This document shows positions 16,294 to 24,954 of a stretch of DNA of 45,541 bases, piece after piece (the stretch's first letter is position 1; each line of letters starts with the position of its first letter). Under the pieces are notes generated by a model. It saw nothing but the letters and a program-made list of their open reading frames with translations. It did not search any database and was not told the origin of the DNA. This stretch comes from an uncultured Microbacterium sp. (lineage in GTDB: Bacteria; Actinomycetota; Actinomycetes; Actinomycetales; Microbacteriaceae): contig NZ_CANLCY010000007.1 in assembly GCF_947489255.1 (NCBI RefSeq), positions 1 through 45,541 on the forward strand. The letters run 5' to 3'. A program made the translations under genes and the position numbers.

Positions 16294-17138
16294 TGAGCAT
16301 TCGCTTCCAACCACGCCAGGGAATCCACGGTGACGTCGTTGACGGACACCTCGAAATGCAAGTGGTTTGCGGTGGAGCGGCCTGTGCTTCCGACGAGTCC
16401 GAGGAGTTGGCCCGCCTGCACTTCCTGGCCGCTGCCGACCTGCCGGGTGTTGTACTGCATGTGCGGGTAGACGGCCCGGATACGTTGGCCGTTGACGACG
16501 GACTCAACGGTGACAGCGACGCCGTAGGCGCCATAGCTCTCGCTCGAGACATCGACTGTCCCGGCCACGGACGCGTAGATTGGCGTGCCGCCCGCGGTCA
16601 CCATGTCGGTGCCCATGTGCGCCCCGCCTCTTGCTCCGAATTGGTCCGTGACTCTGAACGTCGAGGTCAATGGCCAGCGCACAACCCCGCTACCGGCGGC
16701 GAGGACGGGGACTGCGCGTTCAGCAGCGAAGGTGGTAGCGGGCCGAGCTGCGCGTGCTGCGGCGGCCGCGGCCGCCGCAGCCTCTCGCGCCTTTTTCTGA
16801 TGAATTTCTTCCTGAGACGTCGCTGCGTAGCTCTGCCTGTCCAGGGGCGAAGCGGGGAGCGCGGAGGACACGGTGAATTGTTGTGAGTCGTCCGCAGCGG
16901 CTTGCTGCAAGGTCGGCTCGGAGTCCGTGACAGGTGAGGCCGCGTACGCCGGCAGCGCCAGAGGACACATGAGCGCCAGCGCCAACGCACTCGCAACAAG
17001 CGGGCGGGCGCGCATTGCGCGCGCGGCCTCAGGACCGTGGGAGCTCCGCGCCTCACGCATCCTGAACTCATCAGCGTGGCGCCGTTCCCTGCGCGTTAGA
17101 GGGCGTGACTGGTGTGTCGACCAAATCTCACTGCTCAT
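16290..17138 (-). CDS. M23 (LytM-type) metallopeptidase, secreted or anchored
   Basis: 282 residues. A basic N-terminal stretch of about 45 residues leads to a hydrophobic segment (LVASALALALMCPLALPAYA) that acts as signal or anchor. A Q/A-rich coiled region follows, then a C-terminal M23 domain with intact zinc ligands HMGTD and HLHFE. Such enzymes cut peptidoglycan peptides. It lies 13 bases after copC. Why a wall hydrolase sits in a copper/cytochrome operon is unclear; making room for envelope complexes is one idea. ATG 17138 was chosen for the GAAGGAA site upstream. Confidence 0.85.
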   Translation of the reverse strand: MSSEIWSTHQSRPLTRRERRHADEFRMREARSSHGPEAARAMRARPLVASALALALMCPLALPAYAASPVTDSEPTLQQAAADDSQQFTVSSALPASPLDRQSYAATSQEEIHQKKAREAAAAAAAAARAARPATTFAAERAVPVLAAGSGVVRWPLTSTFRVTDQFGARGGAHMGTDMVTAGGTPIYASVAGTVDVSSESYGAYGVAVTVESVVNGQRIRAVYPHMQYNTRQVGSGQEVQAGQLLGLVGSTGRSTANHLHFEVSVNDVTVDSLAWLEANAQ

Positions 17139-17151
17139 TGACGGTGTTCCT

Positions 17152-17817
17152 TCACTGCCCCACCTGCTGCTGTCGTCGACGCCGTCCGGACGAGAAAAGC
17201 ACAAGCGCCGCCGCGCCCAGAATGACGACAGCGACGCCAGTCACTAACAGCGGAAGACCGATTCCGCTCCGTGGCTCTTCGACCTCCGCCACGGCGTCTG
17301 CTGTCGCGCTTTGTTCTGGTGTCGACGAGATGGCCGGGCTCTGCTCAGATGAGGAGGGGGCACCCGTGGTTGCAGAGGGGTCCGGTTCGGCGGACGCCGT
17401 GGGCGTTACGGGAGCGTCAACCGTGAACGCGTACTCACCGCTGATGGGGTGACCGTCGCTGGAGACCACGCGCCATCGCACCGTGACTACGGCTGGAGAC
17501 GTGACTGGCTTCACTGCCTGGGTCACCGTCGTGTCAGCGACGACCGGAGGCGTCAGTGCAACGTTCGCTCCTGAGGAGTCAATCACTTCGACCGCGATGG
17601 CGCTGGAGGCGTCGAAGACCTCCCCGCTGTATGTCATTGACACCTCAGCGGGCGTCGCTGAGACGACTGAGTCCGCTGCTGGGGAGGACTGGACCAAAGC
17701 GTCGTGAGCACGAGCCGGCGGCGAACCGGGTAGAACGAACATCAGGGATAGTGCCGTCACGGCAATGCCGGCGGCTGCGAACCAGCGAGGCGAACGGGGG
17801 GCGAAAAGTGTGTGCAT
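17152..17817 (-). CDS. copC: Copper resistance protein CopC, membrane-anchored
   Basis: 221 residues. After a signal peptide (cut at PARA-HDA) the mature protein begins with His, as the CopC Cu(II) site requires, and the domain ends with SSDGHPISGEYAFTV, which holds the other His/Asp ligands. A Pro/Ser/Thr/Glu-rich linker of about 50 residues and a C-terminal membrane helix followed by RRRR tether it to the outer face of the membrane. This CopC-plus-anchor form resembles YcnJ-type proteins. It probably passes copper to the CopD/CtaG proteins of the same operon. Confidence 0.92.
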   Translation of the reverse strand: MHTLFAPRSPRWFAAAGIAVTALSLMFVLPGSPPARAHDALVQSSPAADSVVSATPAEVSMTYSGEVFDASSAIAVEVIDSSGANVALTPPVVADTTVTQAVKPVTSPAVVTVRWRVVSSDGHPISGEYAFTVDAPVTPTASAEPDPSATTGAPSSSEQSPAISSTPEQSATADAVAEVEEPRSGIGLPLLVTGVAVVILGAAALVLFSSGRRRRQQQVGQ

Positions 17818-17832
17818 GGCGTCTTTCAGTGG

Positions 17833-17869
17833 GACTGCGGCGCCCGGGGATTGGGCGCCCACGGCAGTC
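17833..17869 (-). promoter_or_regulatory. Two-part stem-loop in the copC leader
   Basis: Inner stem GGCGCCC (17839-17845)/GGGCGCC (17853-17859) and outer stem GACTGC (17833-17838)/GCAGTC (17864-17869) lie 16 bases before the copC ATG, in the 187-base gap after the small membrane protein gene. It may be an internal terminator/attenuator that splits the long operon. There is no U tract. Confidence 0.5.
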
Positions 17870-18004
17870 GTCGAGCGTCGGATCAGAAACGCTCCGAGTG
17901 CACCTGTACGGCCGCGCCCGAAGGGGTGGGAAGTTGCGTTCGACTACAACTTCGTTGGCGTCAGATCAGCCGAGAAGGTGTGATTTTCGGAGCCCCGGTA
18001 CGGG

Positions 18005-18445
18005 TCAGGTCCGTGAGAGAGACAGTTCGGTCAAGCTCAGCGTCGTGGTGTGTGAGCGGACGGTACGTAAAACGTGAGGCTGATCGCGTCGAGGTGAGCG
18101 GATGACATTGAGATTCGACCGCATGAGACGGAAGCGATGCTCCAGCAGCATTCCCGCCACACACACGCCTACCAGGCATAGCGCTACGGCCGCCGCTGGG
18201 AGAGCCTGCGTCAGGCTGTTGACAACGTCACCGGCGGGCTCATCGAGGACTGTTCGACTACCTTGATCGCTCTCCCACGTGTGGGTCGCGGACGCCGCAT
18301 CGGAGGTCGTGGAAGCATCAGAGTGGCTGCTTGACCATACAGCGAGCAGACACATCAAGATTAGGACGAGGCTGGCGATGATCCTCATTCTCACGACGGA
18401 GGCGGTACTGGCCCCAAGTGGGGCGCGTCCCGTGCTTACCGGCAT
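18005..18445 (-). CDS. Small membrane protein ending in LSRT (paralogue 2, DUF6153-like)
   Basis: 146 residues: N-terminal helix (MRIIASLVLILMCLLAVW), a polar outside loop, second helix (LPAAAVALCLVGVCVAGMLL) and a basic tail ending LTELSLSRT. The layout and the SRT end match the proteins at 5555-6007 and 27127-27561, though the loop here lacks the Cys/His cluster. Start choice is uncertain: ATG 18445 has a TACCAT box seven bases upstream, while ATG 18388 would place the helix at the very N-terminus. Function unknown. Confidence 0.68.
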   Translation of the reverse strand: MPVSTGRAPLGASTASVVRMRIIASLVLILMCLLAVWSSSHSDASTTSDAASATHTWESDQGSRTVLDEPAGDVVNSLTQALPAAAVALCLVGVCVAGMLLEHRFRLMRSNLNVIRSPRRDQPHVLRTVRSHTTTLSLTELSLSRT

Positions 18446-18566
18446 CGCAGCGATGGTACCAATCCGAACTGGCCGTCACAGCCAAGCCGGGGCAGCCTGG
18501 CATCGGAGGCCAAGCGTGCGCTGCTCGCGCGGGGTGCGCGATGCGGTCTGCCGTTTGTCCAGCTCA

Positions 18567-20132
18567 TCACCGTTTCCGCGCACGAACGTGGATGCGCAGA
18601 CGAACGCACAACAGCACACCGGCCGATGCAACGACCATTGCAATTTCGATGGTGGGGCTGAGCCAGCTCGCCGGCGTGATCCCCGCCCGTAGCGGCACCT
18701 CGCTCACTCGGCCAGCGGCCGTGTCCACCCCGATGGTCTCTTCGGTCGACCCATCGGGGTTGATCACTTGGCTTGTTCCCACGGTGGAGACGTTGACCAC
18801 TGCGCGCCCGGTTTCGATGGCTCGCATTCGCGCGATGGCGAGCTGCTGCACGTTCTCGTCTGTTCCGCGGAAGTCGGCGTTGTTTGTCTGGAAGATGTAG
18901 ACCTGCGCGCCTTGCCGTGCTGCATCGAAGATCACGTCGTCGTAGATGACGTCGAAACAGATCGCCAGCCCGACGCGGGTGCCTCCTATATCCATCACTG
19001 GCGCCGATCTGCCTGGGGTGTACTCCCTCTGGATCAGACTGACAAGGTCAGGTGCGAGACGTTCAAACAGCCACCGGTCGGGCACGTATTCGCCGAACGG
19101 GACGGGGTTGAGTTTGTCGTAGCTCTGCTCGCTACCGTCCGTCGTCCACAGCATGGTTGAGTTGAACGTTTGCTCGCCTCTCGTGGTTGCGGCGTTCATT
19201 AGGAGCGGGGCACCGTACGCGGCGGAGATTTCACTCAGCACTCGACGTGTGGGTTCTGAAGACGCCGGGTCGATGTCCACGGAGCCCTCTGGCCAGGCGA
19301 GCACGTCCATCTGCTGGCCCCGAATCGTTTTCGATGTTGATGCTTGGGCTCGGAGCATGTCGCCTTCGTTGCGGTCGTCGAAATAGCCTGCCGGCCCGTT
19401 GCCTTGGACCCACCCGACGGTGAACGTTCCGATACTCCGGGTGGCGTACTGGGGTGTGACCGCCATGAGCAGGACTCCCACGAGCGCCGGCACGCCGGCA
19501 CGCAGAGTGCGACGCCCCGGTCTGAGGGCCTGCACGAGGGCGGCGCACACGCCCACGACGAGGAAGGTCACACCCGTCGTTCCCACCCAGGACGCCACTT
19601 CAGGAAATGGTCCCGACACTTGCGTCATTCCTACCCGTGCCCAGGGGAAGCCCGAGTACGGCCACATTCCGACAAGTACTTCCCGCGCGGCCCACAGGGC
19701 TGCTACCAGCGCGGGGATACCCAGCAGGTCTAAGGCCCCGCCGAGCCTACGTACCTTCACCCAACGGTAGGTGAGGGTGATGGTTATGCTGCTGACACCG
19801 ATCAGGACTGTCTGCAGGGCGCTGAGGGCCAACCAGGGCACTGGTCCGAGGAATTGCGCCACCCATACGAGGTGGGCAAGGTTGAACACGGCCCCGAAGA
19901 CGCAACCCACGACGAAGGAAGCGAGCGTGCCTCTTCCGAGGAGAGCCGCGAGCAGGATCGTCACGCTCACGAAAGCAAGCGGCCACCATCCGAGGTCCGG
20001 TGTGGCCGCATCCATCAGCAACCCCGCCGCTGCCGCCAAGGGCAACGCCGCCGTCACGGGCAAGGAATCCGTGCCGCTGGTCCACATAGAGGGCATGCGC
20101 AGCGCGCCGGTTGCCCCTCGAAGTGCTGTCAT
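18567..20132 (-). CDS. lnt: Apolipoprotein N-acyltransferase Lnt
   Basis: 521 residues: seven or eight N-terminal membrane helices, a nitrilase-fold outer domain and one C-terminal helix. The catalytic triad is visible as Glu in LAWPEGSVD, Lys in YDKLNPVPFGEYVP and Cys in AICFDVIYDD. Lnt adds the third acyl chain to lipoproteins. ATG 20132 overlaps the ctaG stop (ATGA). Together with lspA at 24412 it equips the plasmid to mature lipoproteins such as TlpA and DUF305 proteins; I see no lgt, so the first step must come from the host. Confidence 0.93.
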   Translation of the reverse strand: MTALRGATGALRMPSMWTSGTDSLPVTAALPLAAAAGLLMDAATPDLGWWPLAFVSVTILLAALLGRGTLASFVVGCVFGAVFNLAHLVWVAQFLGPVPWLALSALQTVLIGVSSITITLTYRWVKVRRLGGALDLLGIPALVAALWAAREVLVGMWPYSGFPWARVGMTQVSGPFPEVASWVGTTGVTFLVVGVCAALVQALRPGRRTLRAGVPALVGVLLMAVTPQYATRSIGTFTVGWVQGNGPAGYFDDRNEGDMLRAQASTSKTIRGQQMDVLAWPEGSVDIDPASSEPTRRVLSEISAAYGAPLLMNAATTRGEQTFNSTMLWTTDGSEQSYDKLNPVPFGEYVPDRWLFERLAPDLVSLIQREYTPGRSAPVMDIGGTRVGLAICFDVIYDDVIFDAARQGAQVYIFQTNNADFRGTDENVQQLAIARMRAIETGRAVVNVSTVGTSQVINPDGSTEETIGVDTAAGRVSEVPLRAGITPASWLSPTIEIAMVVASAGVLLCVRLRIHVRARKR

Positions 20133-21055
20133 GCGGACCCGCCTTTCTCTAGACGGCGCAGGTACTCGTTGTACTCGTCGAGCTCTGGATCCCCGTGCGC
20201 GTCCGCCCATCTGCTTGCGGCGGCGTCACGAACGGAGTCGTGCCGGAACCACCGGTGCATCACGATCAGGATCATGATGAGTGTGGGCGCCTCGCCATAG
20301 GACCATGCAAGACCGCCGGCTACGCGTTGGTCCTCGATGGGGTCGATCCCTAGGGCAATGGTCGATTCAGCGAATGTTCCTACTACCAGACTGGTCGCCA
20401 TCATGAGGAACACCCCGAAGAAGGCGTGCAACGCTGCCTCAGCGAAAAGGTCGAGTGCCCGTCCTCCGTGGCTCATGCGGACCGGTAGTGGATCTGTGGA
20501 GAGCACCGGGATGGTGAACAGGATCCCGCTGATCAGGAACGCCGATTCTAAGGCGGTGTGACCGCCGGGGAGGGCTAGGACGGGATCGAGCAGATCTGCG
20601 ATGTACAGGCCGTAGAAGGCCGCGAGGTAGGCGGGTAATGCGACCCAGGGGCTTAGGGCCCATCTTGACCCTCGCCACCGCAACGCGCCGTGCGCCACTT
20701 TGAGGACACTTTTTCCGACGCCGCGGTGCGGGGTGGCACGCAGCAGAAGGGTTCCCGGGGAACCGAGCACGAGCAGCGGTGGGATGGCCATCATCAATGT
20801 CAGCTGCTGAAACATGAACACCGAAAGCAGGGCTTTGCCGTAGTCCTCTACAGCGAGGCCGGTGACGGCGGCGAGGGCTGCGCAGCCGGAGACGAAGCTC
20901 ACCGTGCGCAACACCGACCACCGTCGATGCTGCCGCCACAGACGCAGCGCCCCGAGGAGGTAGATGGTGGCCATCACCGTTGCGGCGCCCGGCAAAAGGG
21001 TAAAGGGGTGCGCTGCGGGCAGCAGGTAGTCGCCAAGGTCGAGGGGGGCGTTCAT
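20129..21055 (-). CDS. ctaG: Cytochrome c oxidase assembly protein, caa3_CtaG family
   Basis: 308-residue membrane protein with about seven helices. SVFMFQQLTLMMAIPPLLVL and the later HAFFGVFLMMATSLV and WSYGEAPTLIMILIVMHRW segments carry the conserved His/Met residues of the caa3_CtaG family, which supplies copper to heme-copper oxidases. ATG 21055 was chosen; an upstream in-frame start overlaps resB. It lies ten bases after resB and overlaps lnt. This is the second CtaG-type domain in the operon. Confidence 0.9.
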   Translation of the reverse strand: MNAPLDLGDYLLPAAHPFTLLPGAATVMATIYLLGALRLWRQHRRWSVLRTVSFVSGCAALAAVTGLAVEDYGKALLSVFMFQQLTLMMAIPPLLVLGSPGTLLLRATPHRGVGKSVLKVAHGALRWRGSRWALSPWVALPAYLAAFYGLYIADLLDPVLALPGGHTALESAFLISGILFTIPVLSTDPLPVRMSHGGRALDLFAEAALHAFFGVFLMMATSLVVGTFAESTIALGIDPIEDQRVAGGLAWSYGEAPTLIMILIVMHRWFRHDSVRDAAASRWADAHGDPELDEYNEYLRRLEKGGSA

Positions 21056-21065
21056 AGCTGTGGAC

Positions 21066-22754
21066 CTATCGTGGCTGCGCGGCCGTATTCGCCCGCTCAC
21101 ACACTTCTGTGTGAGCCTCCGCTAGGTGCTGGACCGCGCGGGCAAGCCCCGGGTCGTCTCCTCGGGCGAGGGCGGCGTACTCCACGTGGATCGTCGAGTC
21201 GGTTGTGGTCGCCGAGTGGTGGACTTTCACCCAGATTCGGCGGCGAGGTATGAGAAGTCCGGTGAACAGCCCGACGCAGGCCAGCACAGAGAACGCGAGG
21301 ACCCAGCCGCTGCTGGGGTCGCGTTGGATCTGCAGGGACGCGAACCGTTTCACCGGAGCACCGTCGGCTTCCTCCCAGGTGATGGTGCCCCACCCGTTGG
21401 GCAGCGCACCGGTGGTACCGGGCCTGAGTTCAATGGATTCCTGTCCGGTGTTGCCGCCGGTGAGCTGGGTGAGTTGGTCAACTTCCAGGGCGTAGACGGA
21501 ACGGGGGGTTCCATCGTCGATGCCCAGGTCGCCTGCGAATGCGTTGAGGGTGATGACGGGGTTGATTACGTCGGGGTAGATCGAGGTGGCGGCACCTGAG
21601 GGCAAGGTGTCCTGTGTGGGGTAGAAAAAGCCGATCAGCCCGAGCTGCTGCGGCAAGCCATCCGGAACTTTCACGACGCCTAGTGAGGTCATGTTGGAGT
21701 CTTGCGGGAGGAAGGGTAGTGAGTCGCTATAAACGATCTGACCTTCCGCGTCACGGATGGTGAGGGTAGGCGCGTAACCGTTTCCGAGGAGATGGATGCG
21801 GTCGGTCCCTACAGTGATGGGGTAGTTGACGACCACCCGCTCGGTTCGGTCGTCTGCTCCGGGGGATCTGATCGTGACGTTGGCGGCGAAGTCGCCCGCT
21901 TGCCCACCGCCAGGGGAGCCTGCTGGCTGGTAGGTGACGTCGAAACGGTCCAGCGTGAGGGAGTACGGCGTCAGGTTGGATCCGTCCGCGAAACGGCCGG
22001 GGTCGAAGGAGGAGAAGTCGCTGAGGGTGTTGACGAAGGTTGTCCCCTCCACCACGACGCGCTGGCCGGTGTAGGCGAACGCCTTGCCGACGACGACGGA
22101 GACGAGCACGCCGACCAGGGCGATGTGAAAGAGCAGGTTGCCGGTCTCGCGGAGGTACCCGCGTTCGGCCGAAACGGAGGTCCACCCCTTCCCGTCGTAG
22201 CGGCGGACGCGATAGCGACGCCGGGCGAGTTCTGTTTCGGCAAGATCCAAAGCTGCCGCGGGGGTGAGATGCTCGCCGGGGATGGCTCGCTCGAGGTGTT
22301 CGGGGAGTCGAGCGAACCGGATGGGTGTGCGCGGCGGTTGTCCTTTGAGAGCGCGGTAGTGGTGTTTCGCCCGCGGGATGACGCACCCGATGAGGGATAC
22401 GAACAGCAGCAGATAAATGGACGAGAACCAGGGCGAGTAGTAAACGTCGAACAATCCGACGGCGTCGAGGAACGGGAACCACTCGGGGTTGTTGCGCTCC
22501 CATTGGATGACGCCGTTGGGGTCGGCGCCTCGTTGAGGAAACAGTGAGCCGGGTACTGCGGCCAGGGCGAGGGAGAGCAGGAGGATGAGCGCGGTGCGCA
22601 TGCTGGTGAGCTGGCGCCATGTCCAGCGGAGCCACCCTTTGCCATCCAGCTTTACCTGTGGGCCGTCTTGATCGTTCGGGGCCCCGTCAGGATGGTCCGC
22701 CGGCCGCCGCGGGTCTGAATCGACGTGGCGGGTATCAGAGCGGGAGGGGGACAT
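21066..22754 (-). CDS. resB: Cytochrome c biogenesis protein ResB/Ccs1
   Basis: 562 residues. Three N-terminal helices (SMRTALILLLSLALAAVPGS and others) carry ResB signatures SLFPQRG and PWFSSIYLLLFVSLIGC; a fourth precedes a large outside domain of about 280 residues, and a last helix lies near the C-terminus. ResB with CcsB forms the system II cytochrome c synthase. It overlaps ccdA by 20 bases, indicating tight coupling. I found no CXXCH cytochrome c protein in the window, so it must serve host cytochromes. Confidence 0.94.
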   Translation of the reverse strand: MSPSRSDTRHVDSDPRRPADHPDGAPNDQDGPQVKLDGKGWLRWTWRQLTSMRTALILLLSLALAAVPGSLFPQRGADPNGVIQWERNNPEWFPFLDAVGLFDVYYSPWFSSIYLLLFVSLIGCVIPRAKHHYRALKGQPPRTPIRFARLPEHLERAIPGEHLTPAAALDLAETELARRRYRVRRYDGKGWTSVSAERGYLRETGNLLFHIALVGVLVSVVVGKAFAYTGQRVVVEGTTFVNTLSDFSSFDPGRFADGSNLTPYSLTLDRFDVTYQPAGSPGGGQAGDFAANVTIRSPGADDRTERVVVNYPITVGTDRIHLLGNGYAPTLTIRDAEGQIVYSDSLPFLPQDSNMTSLGVVKVPDGLPQQLGLIGFFYPTQDTLPSGAATSIYPDVINPVITLNAFAGDLGIDDGTPRSVYALEVDQLTQLTGGNTGQESIELRPGTTGALPNGWGTITWEEADGAPVKRFASLQIQRDPSSGWVLAFSVLACVGLFTGLLIPRRRIWVKVHHSATTTDSTIHVEYAALARGDDPGLARAVQHLAEAHTEVCERANTAAQPR

Positions 22755-23502
22755 TGATTACCACCTGTTGCAGAAGTGACATGAGCGAGGTCCACACGCC
22801 CGTCACCATGAGCAGCCCGAGCAGGATGAGCACGGCGCCTCCGATGAGGTTGAGTGTGCGGATGTGAGTGCGGAGGACTGTGACGGACCGCGCAGCCCAC
22901 CCCCATCCGAGCGCCAGTACGAGGAAGGGCACTCCGAGGCCGAGTGAGTAAGACAGACCGAGGAGCCCGGCTCGGGCGGGGTCACCAAGGTTCCACGACA
23001 CGGACAGGATTGCTGCGAGTGTGGGGCCAATGCACGGTGTCCAGCCGACACCAAGTGAGAACCCGAGAAGCGGAGCGCCGACGAGCCCGGCTCGACGACG
23101 GAGGGTCGGACGCATGCCACGCTGTCCAAGCCGGATTGCGCCTGTGAAGACCAGCCCCAGGACGATGTTCACAATGCCGAAGACGCGGGTAAGGAGATCG
23201 GCGTAGCGCGAGAGCGCCACCCCGAAGAATCCCCCCAAGACGGTCACGGCGACGAAGACCACAGTAAATCCGGCGATGAAGAGCAGGACGCCTGCTACGA
23301 GCCGCGGGCGTGTGGTGACCGTCGTCGCACCGTCTCCTCCGGTTGTGGAGGTGGGAGGGGCGGCCACACCGCCGAGGTACCCGAGGTAGCCGGGCACCAG
23401 CGGTAGGACACAGGGCGATAGGAAGGAGATGAGACCGGCGACCAGGGCGAGGGGGATGGCAAGCCAGAGTGCGCCGTCGACGACGAGCGCCCCGGCGCTC
23501 AT
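22735..23502 (-). CDS. ccdA: Thiol-disulfide transporter CcdA
   Basis: 255 residues, six helices. Cys31 in SFLSPCVLPLVPGYLGY and the second Cys in GVGWTPCIGPTLAA are the membrane redox pair that carries electrons outward from thioredoxin. This keeps apocytochrome thiols reduced via TlpA/ResA. ATG 23502 overlaps the tlpA stop in ATGA. A Gly/Thr-rich loop after the first helix is unremarkable. Confidence 0.95.
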   Translation of the reverse strand: MSAGALVVDGALWLAIPLALVAGLISFLSPCVLPLVPGYLGYLGGVAAPPTSTTGGDGATTVTTRPRLVAGVLLFIAGFTVVFVAVTVLGGFFGVALSRYADLLTRVFGIVNIVLGLVFTGAIRLGQRGMRPTLRRRAGLVGAPLLGFSLGVGWTPCIGPTLAAILSVSWNLGDPARAGLLGLSYSLGLGVPFLVLALGWGWAARSVTVLRTHIRTLNLIGGAVLILLGLLMVTGVWTSLMSLLQQVVINVPLPL

Positions 23503-24086
23503 GGTCTCTCCGCCAGCGTGTCCGCGACGATGGTGGACAGGATGGACGCGCTGGGAAGTTGGCCGATGATGCGGGCGGCGAGGCGACCCTGGCGGTCCAT
23601 TACGAGCGTTGTGGGTGTGGCCTGGATCGGGGTGAGTTGCGCGAAGGCGAGTTTCACCTGACCGTCATTGACGTCGATGACGCTGGGATAGGTGACGTTG
23701 TTCTCGCGCGCGAAAGAGAGTGCTGTCTCAGCTTGGTCGTAGGTGTTCACTCCGAGGAAGTCGACTTCCTCGTTCTGGAAGCGCAGAAAGACCTCCTCGA
23801 GCATGGGAGCCTCGACGATGCACGGTCCGCAGGCGGCGTACCAGAAGTTCACCACGAGCACCTCACCTCGGTAGTCGTCGCTGGTGACGGTTTCACCGGT
23901 TTCGATGACGCCTTCGAACTGAACGGGTTCGCCTCTGTCCGACGGGGCAATCTCGGCCACTTGGAAATTCCCATCGGAGAACGATGCGCCCGCGCCGGCG
24001 TCCGTTGTTTGGGTCGTGGCGGTGCAACCGCTCATCACGCCGACGATGATGAGCGCCGTGCCGAGGGCGAGGAGTTTGCGATTCAT
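23499..24086 (-). CDS. TlpA/ResA-like thiol-disulfide oxidoreductase lipoprotein
   Basis: 195 residues: signal peptide with lipobox MSGC (Cys21), then an AhpC/TSA-thioredoxin fold with CGPC (C86, C89; NFWYAACGPCIVEAP) and a cis-proline loop (QATPTTLVMD). It should reduce apocytochrome c cysteines using electrons from CcdA. Overlap with ccdA and the membrane-protein gene upstream indicates one transcript. The lipobox ties it to the lspA two genes upstream. Confidence 0.92.
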   Translation of the reverse strand: MNRKLLALGTALIIVGVMSGCTATTQTTDAGAGASFSDGNFQVAEIAPSDRGEPVQFEGVIETGETVTSDDYRGEVLVVNFWYAACGPCIVEAPMLEEVFLRFQNEEVDFLGVNTYDQAETALSFARENNVTYPSVIDVNDGQVKLAFAQLTPIQATPTTLVMDRQGRLAARIIGQLPSASILSTIVADTLAERP

Positions 24087-24415
24087 GCCCGCTCCCTCTT
24101 GATGATGGCTCCCGCGACAAGGAAGACGACTGCGGCTGCGGGTTGCGCCGCGGTCCAGACAACACCTTCAGCGGGGATGGGGAGCACCGGGTTCCATGCC
24201 ACCGCGATCACAGCAAACACCGGCACCCACCACAGCTGCCGCTCCTGGTAGGCGAACGAGGCGACGATGAGCGCCAAGATTGCCACGATGAAGCGCACAA
24301 GCGTGAACCAGCCGCTGTCCAGCAGCGCTGGCGCCACGAACAGGGCGGCTGCGGCGATCAGACCGGGGGCGAGGGCGTTTCGTTGATACCGAGATGGCGT
24401 CTTGGTCTTTTTCAT
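24083..24415 (-). CDS. Small four-helix membrane protein (DUF6804-like)
   Basis: 110 residues with a basic start (MKKTKTPSRYQRN) and four hydrophobic helices (APGLIAAAALFVAPALL, LVRFIVAILALIVASFAY, WWVPVFAVIAVAWNP, AQPAAAVVFLVAGAII), ending in KRERA. ATG 24415 overlaps the lspA stop. I associate this layout with DUF6804 but have not verified it. Function unknown; its position suggests a part in lipoprotein or thiol-redox handling. Confidence 0.7.
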   Translation of the reverse strand: MKKTKTPSRYQRNALAPGLIAAAALFVAPALLDSGWFTLVRFIVAILALIVASFAYQERQLWWVPVFAVIAVAWNPVLPIPAEGVVWTAAQPAAAVVFLVAGAIIKRERA

Positions 24416-24954
24416 TGCTTGTCCTCCGGGGGAACCCCGAACGTGGGTGGTGTGGCAGGCGCGACCTTGGTGCCACTGTGGGCGCGTTGGCGGAGCATCA
24501 GCATCACTGCAACCGCTATCGCTCCAGCGGCGAGGAAGACGTCTGCCAAGTTGCCGATGAACAGACGCCCGTATGCAAGGAAGTCGGTGACGTGGCCGAT
24601 TGCGAATCCTGGCGGCGACATGAAACGGTCGATGAGGTTGCCGACAGCTCCACCGAGGAATAGCCCCACACCACCCGCCCATCCCACCGTTCGCGCGCGG
24701 GCCGCCAGGACGAAAAGCCCGGCAACGGCTGCCACGCCTATCAAGGTGAGAACCCAGGTCATGCCCGAGCCCGTTCCCAGCACCGCGCCGGGGTTGAAGG
24801 CGAGTTGCAGACCGAATGCGTCCCCAATAATGGGCACCCGTCTCCCGTCGGCAAGCGCAGTCAGGGCGATGGCTTTACTGAACTGGTCTATCAACACCGC
24901 GGCCGCTGCCACCATGCAGGCGACGGCGAACGGCCGCGTCTTCTCAGCGGTCAC
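24412..24954 (-). CDS. lspA: Lipoprotein signal peptidase, copy 2
   Basis: 180 residues, four helices, family boxes LAFNPGAVLG, GGAVGNLIDRF (first catalytic Asp) and IGNLADVFLAAG (second). It is clearly diverged from the copy at 3315-3842, so the two were acquired with separate modules. The C-terminal Pro-rich tail (PATPPTFGVPPEDKQ) is extra. It overlaps the gene upstream by 11 bases and the one downstream by four. Likely substrates in this operon are TlpA and other lipoproteins. Confidence 0.93.
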   Translation of the reverse strand: MTAEKTRPFAVACMVAAAAVLIDQFSKAIALTALADGRRVPIIGDAFGLQLAFNPGAVLGTGSGMTWVLTLIGVAAVAGLFVLAARARTVGWAGGVGLFLGGAVGNLIDRFMSPPGFAIGHVTDFLAYGRLFIGNLADVFLAAGAIAVAVMLMLRQRAHSGTKVAPATPPTFGVPPEDKQ

